64,000 nucleotides of DNA, taken from contig JAEUVJ010000023.1 of NCBI GenBank assembly GCA_016787085.1, positions 62,001-126,000 on the forward strand, read 5' to 3'. The position numbers and the translations under genes are program-made. Within the stretch, counting starts at the first letter, position 1. Each line of letters opens with the position of its first letter. The notes beneath the pieces are model-generated. The model was given only the letters and a program-made list of their open reading frames with translations. It was not told the origin of the DNA and made no database searches. This document shows positions 62,791 to 64,000 of the stretch, in pieces. The DNA is from Chitinophagaceae bacterium (GTDB lineage Bacteria > Bacteroidota > Bacteroidia > Chitinophagales > Chitinophagaceae).

Positions 62791-63978
62791 ATGCCTTTTG
62801 ATTTTAATATTTACAGCTCTCTCCTGCTTCCAGCTTTTATACAGGGCAGTCTGTTTGCCCTGCTTCTGTTTTACCGTGGCTGGAAACTGGAACGGCTCAG
62901 CGATCAGTTGCTTGGCTGGCTGCTTTTGCTCAATGCAATCAAAATAGCTTACTGGATGCTTGGGTTTGCCGGCTGGTATGATACGCATGATGGCTTTACC
63001 AGTTTTATGTTCTATTTCCCGTTTAATAACGTGGTCTGGATGGGGCCCTTATTATATTTCTATTTTCTCAGCCTGACGAATGCTGGTTTTCGGTTTCAAA
63101 AAAAGGATATAAAACATCTGATCCTTCCCGCAGGGTGGTTATTGGTCATGTTGCTGAAGTTTGTTATTGATTTTTCATTCAGCTACCCGTTCCCGGTGAT
63201 GGAAGTCACGCAGTATGGTACCAAAGGTCCGTTGGCAGACCTGGAAAAAAATACCTGGTTCGACCTGCTGGCGCTGATTTCATTTGCTTATTACTTATTC
63301 ATTACATTGAAAGCATTTCGTGCATACCAATTGTATGTAAGACAGAATTTTTCTTTTGCCGAAGAAATAAAATTTGACTGGCTGCGTGATCTTTTGTATA
63401 CGATCAGTGCCGGCGTACTGCTTTTCTTTTTGTTTGAGCTGGTGGCAGTATTGAGTGATAGCACTACTTATAAATTTCAATGGTACGCCTATCTCGGTCT
63501 TGGCATCATCATTTATTATTTGAGTATTGCGGGTTATTTTTCCTATCCAAGAACGCTGGGAAAACTTCACTTTGAACCGTTAAAAGATGCAATCCCGAGA
63601 CCCGAAACTGAAGAAAAACAGGCAAAGCCTGACACCGACAAATGGAAACAGCAGCTATTGATCTGCATGGAGAAAGATAAGCCTTATCTTGAACCGGAGC
63701 TTTCATTGAATGACCTGGCCAAACGCCTTGGCACCAATACTTCTGTGCTTTCCAAAGTGATCAATGACGGCACCGGTAGAAACTTCAATGATTTTATCAA
63801 CTCTTACCGGGTGCAGGAAGTGATACAAAAACTGAAGGAAGGCGAGCAAAAAACACAGACCCTGCTTGGCATCGCTTATGATTGCGGGTTCAATTCAAAA
63901 GCCACTTTCAACAGATCTTTTAAAAAGGTGACCGAAAAGACGCCTAAGGAATTCATTGAAGGCTTAACCACCAGTTAA
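62791..63978 (+). CDS. Membrane-bound AraC family regulator
   Basis: The 395-residue protein has about seven transmembrane helices in residues 10-250 and a C-terminal AraC-type DNA-binding domain (about 290-392: LSLNDLAKRLGTNTSVLSKVIND, then YDCGFNSKATFNRSFKK). Such regulators couple a membrane sensor directly to DNA binding. The target is unknown. The window ends just after the gene. Confidence 0.88.
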   Translation: MPFDFNIYSSLLLPAFIQGSLFALLLFYRGWKLERLSDQLLGWLLLLNAIKIAYWMLGFAGWYDTHDGFTSFMFYFPFNNVVWMGPLLYFYFLSLTNAGFRFQKKDIKHLILPAGWLLVMLLKFVIDFSFSYPFPVMEVTQYGTKGPLADLEKNTWFDLLALISFAYYLFITLKAFRAYQLYVRQNFSFAEEIKFDWLRDLLYTISAGVLLFFLFELVAVLSDSTTYKFQWYAYLGLGIIIYYLSIAGYFSYPRTLGKLHFEPLKDAIPRPETEEKQAKPDTDKWKQQLLICMEKDKPYLEPELSLNDLAKRLGTNTSVLSKVINDGTGRNFNDFINSYRVQEVIQKLKEGEQKTQTLLGIAYDCGFNSKATFNRSFKKVTEKTPKEFIEGLTTS

Positions 63979-64000
63979 TTATATGATATGATACCCGTCA

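Noticed and set aside
1..64000. tRNA, rRNA and CRISPR arrays
   Set aside because: No cloverleaf, rRNA-like block or regularly spaced direct repeats were seen on reading either strand.

Overview
The window looks like a chromosome segment from a Bacteroidota bacterium, most likely of the Chitinophagaceae type. The evidence is family content (a DUF6089 and a DUF5777 outer-membrane barrel, an outer_membrane_beta-barrel_3 TonB-type receptor, a GH92 alpha-mannosidase, a tricorn-like protease, WG repeats), few Shine-Dalgarno sequences, and several promoter -7 boxes of the Bacteroidota form TAnnTTTG. No rRNA, tRNA, CRISPR array or complete insertion sequence was recognised.

Layout. 0-5 kb: the start of a NadR-like kinase gene (cut by the window edge), a GT-C glycosyltransferase, Hsp20, the nicotinamide riboside transporter PnuC, a cupin and two paralogous M23 peptidases. 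5-14.6 kb: first half of a purine-degradation locus, with xdhC, an MFS transporter, a small membrane protein, xdhB, xdhA, an unusual membrane protein fused to a THEP1-type NTPase, and glycerate kinase. 14.7-19.4 kb: a TetR regulator with two matching operators, a secreted protein, two outer-membrane barrels, an SRPBCC protein and a lipoprotein. 19.4-24.3 kb: an accessory island with an orphan vsr, a zeta-toxin pair, an AT-richer HNH nuclease cassette, a RhuM-Fic protein, REP-like palindromes and gene remnants. 24.3-33 kb: tricorn-like protease, second lipoprotein paralog, GH92 mannosidase, WG-repeat protein, orphan NarL-type regulator. 33.2-41.7 kb: second half of the purine locus, with puuD, then allB-allC-allE-uraD-uraH, a CitE-superfamily lyase-like gene and a saccharopine-dehydrogenase-like gene. 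41.8-49.1 kb: Nfu, an ArsC-like protein, a YidE-type transporter, GTP-PEPCK, a TetA-like MFS and an OmpA lipoprotein. 49.2-56.4 kb: two divergent operons of redox proteins, one with cytochrome c, an unknown membrane protein, NrfD, FeS protein and a 77-aa RR protein, the other with two haem-type lipoproteins and an outer-membrane barrel. 56.6-64 kb: M28 peptidase, TonB-type receptor, a frameshifted S41 protease and two AraC-family regulators.

How the genes work together. The two purine blocks encode hypoxanthine/xanthine to urate (XdhABC), urate to 5-hydroxyisourate (PuuD), to OHCU (UraH), to S-allantoin (UraD), to allantoate (AllB), to ureidoglycine (AllC) and to ureidoglycolate (AllE). Glycerate kinase suggests glyoxylate enters glycerate metabolism, but the enzymes between ureidoglycolate and glycerate are absent here. 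The lyase-like gene at 39119-40552 is a candidate for an undescribed step. All three xdh genes carry short palindromic repeats inserted in frame. The divergent redox locus at 49-56 kb is the other candidate for a poorly described system: it has FeS and NrfD electron-transfer subunits but no catalytic molybdopterin subunit, and its outward-facing lipoproteins use CX4CH motifs.
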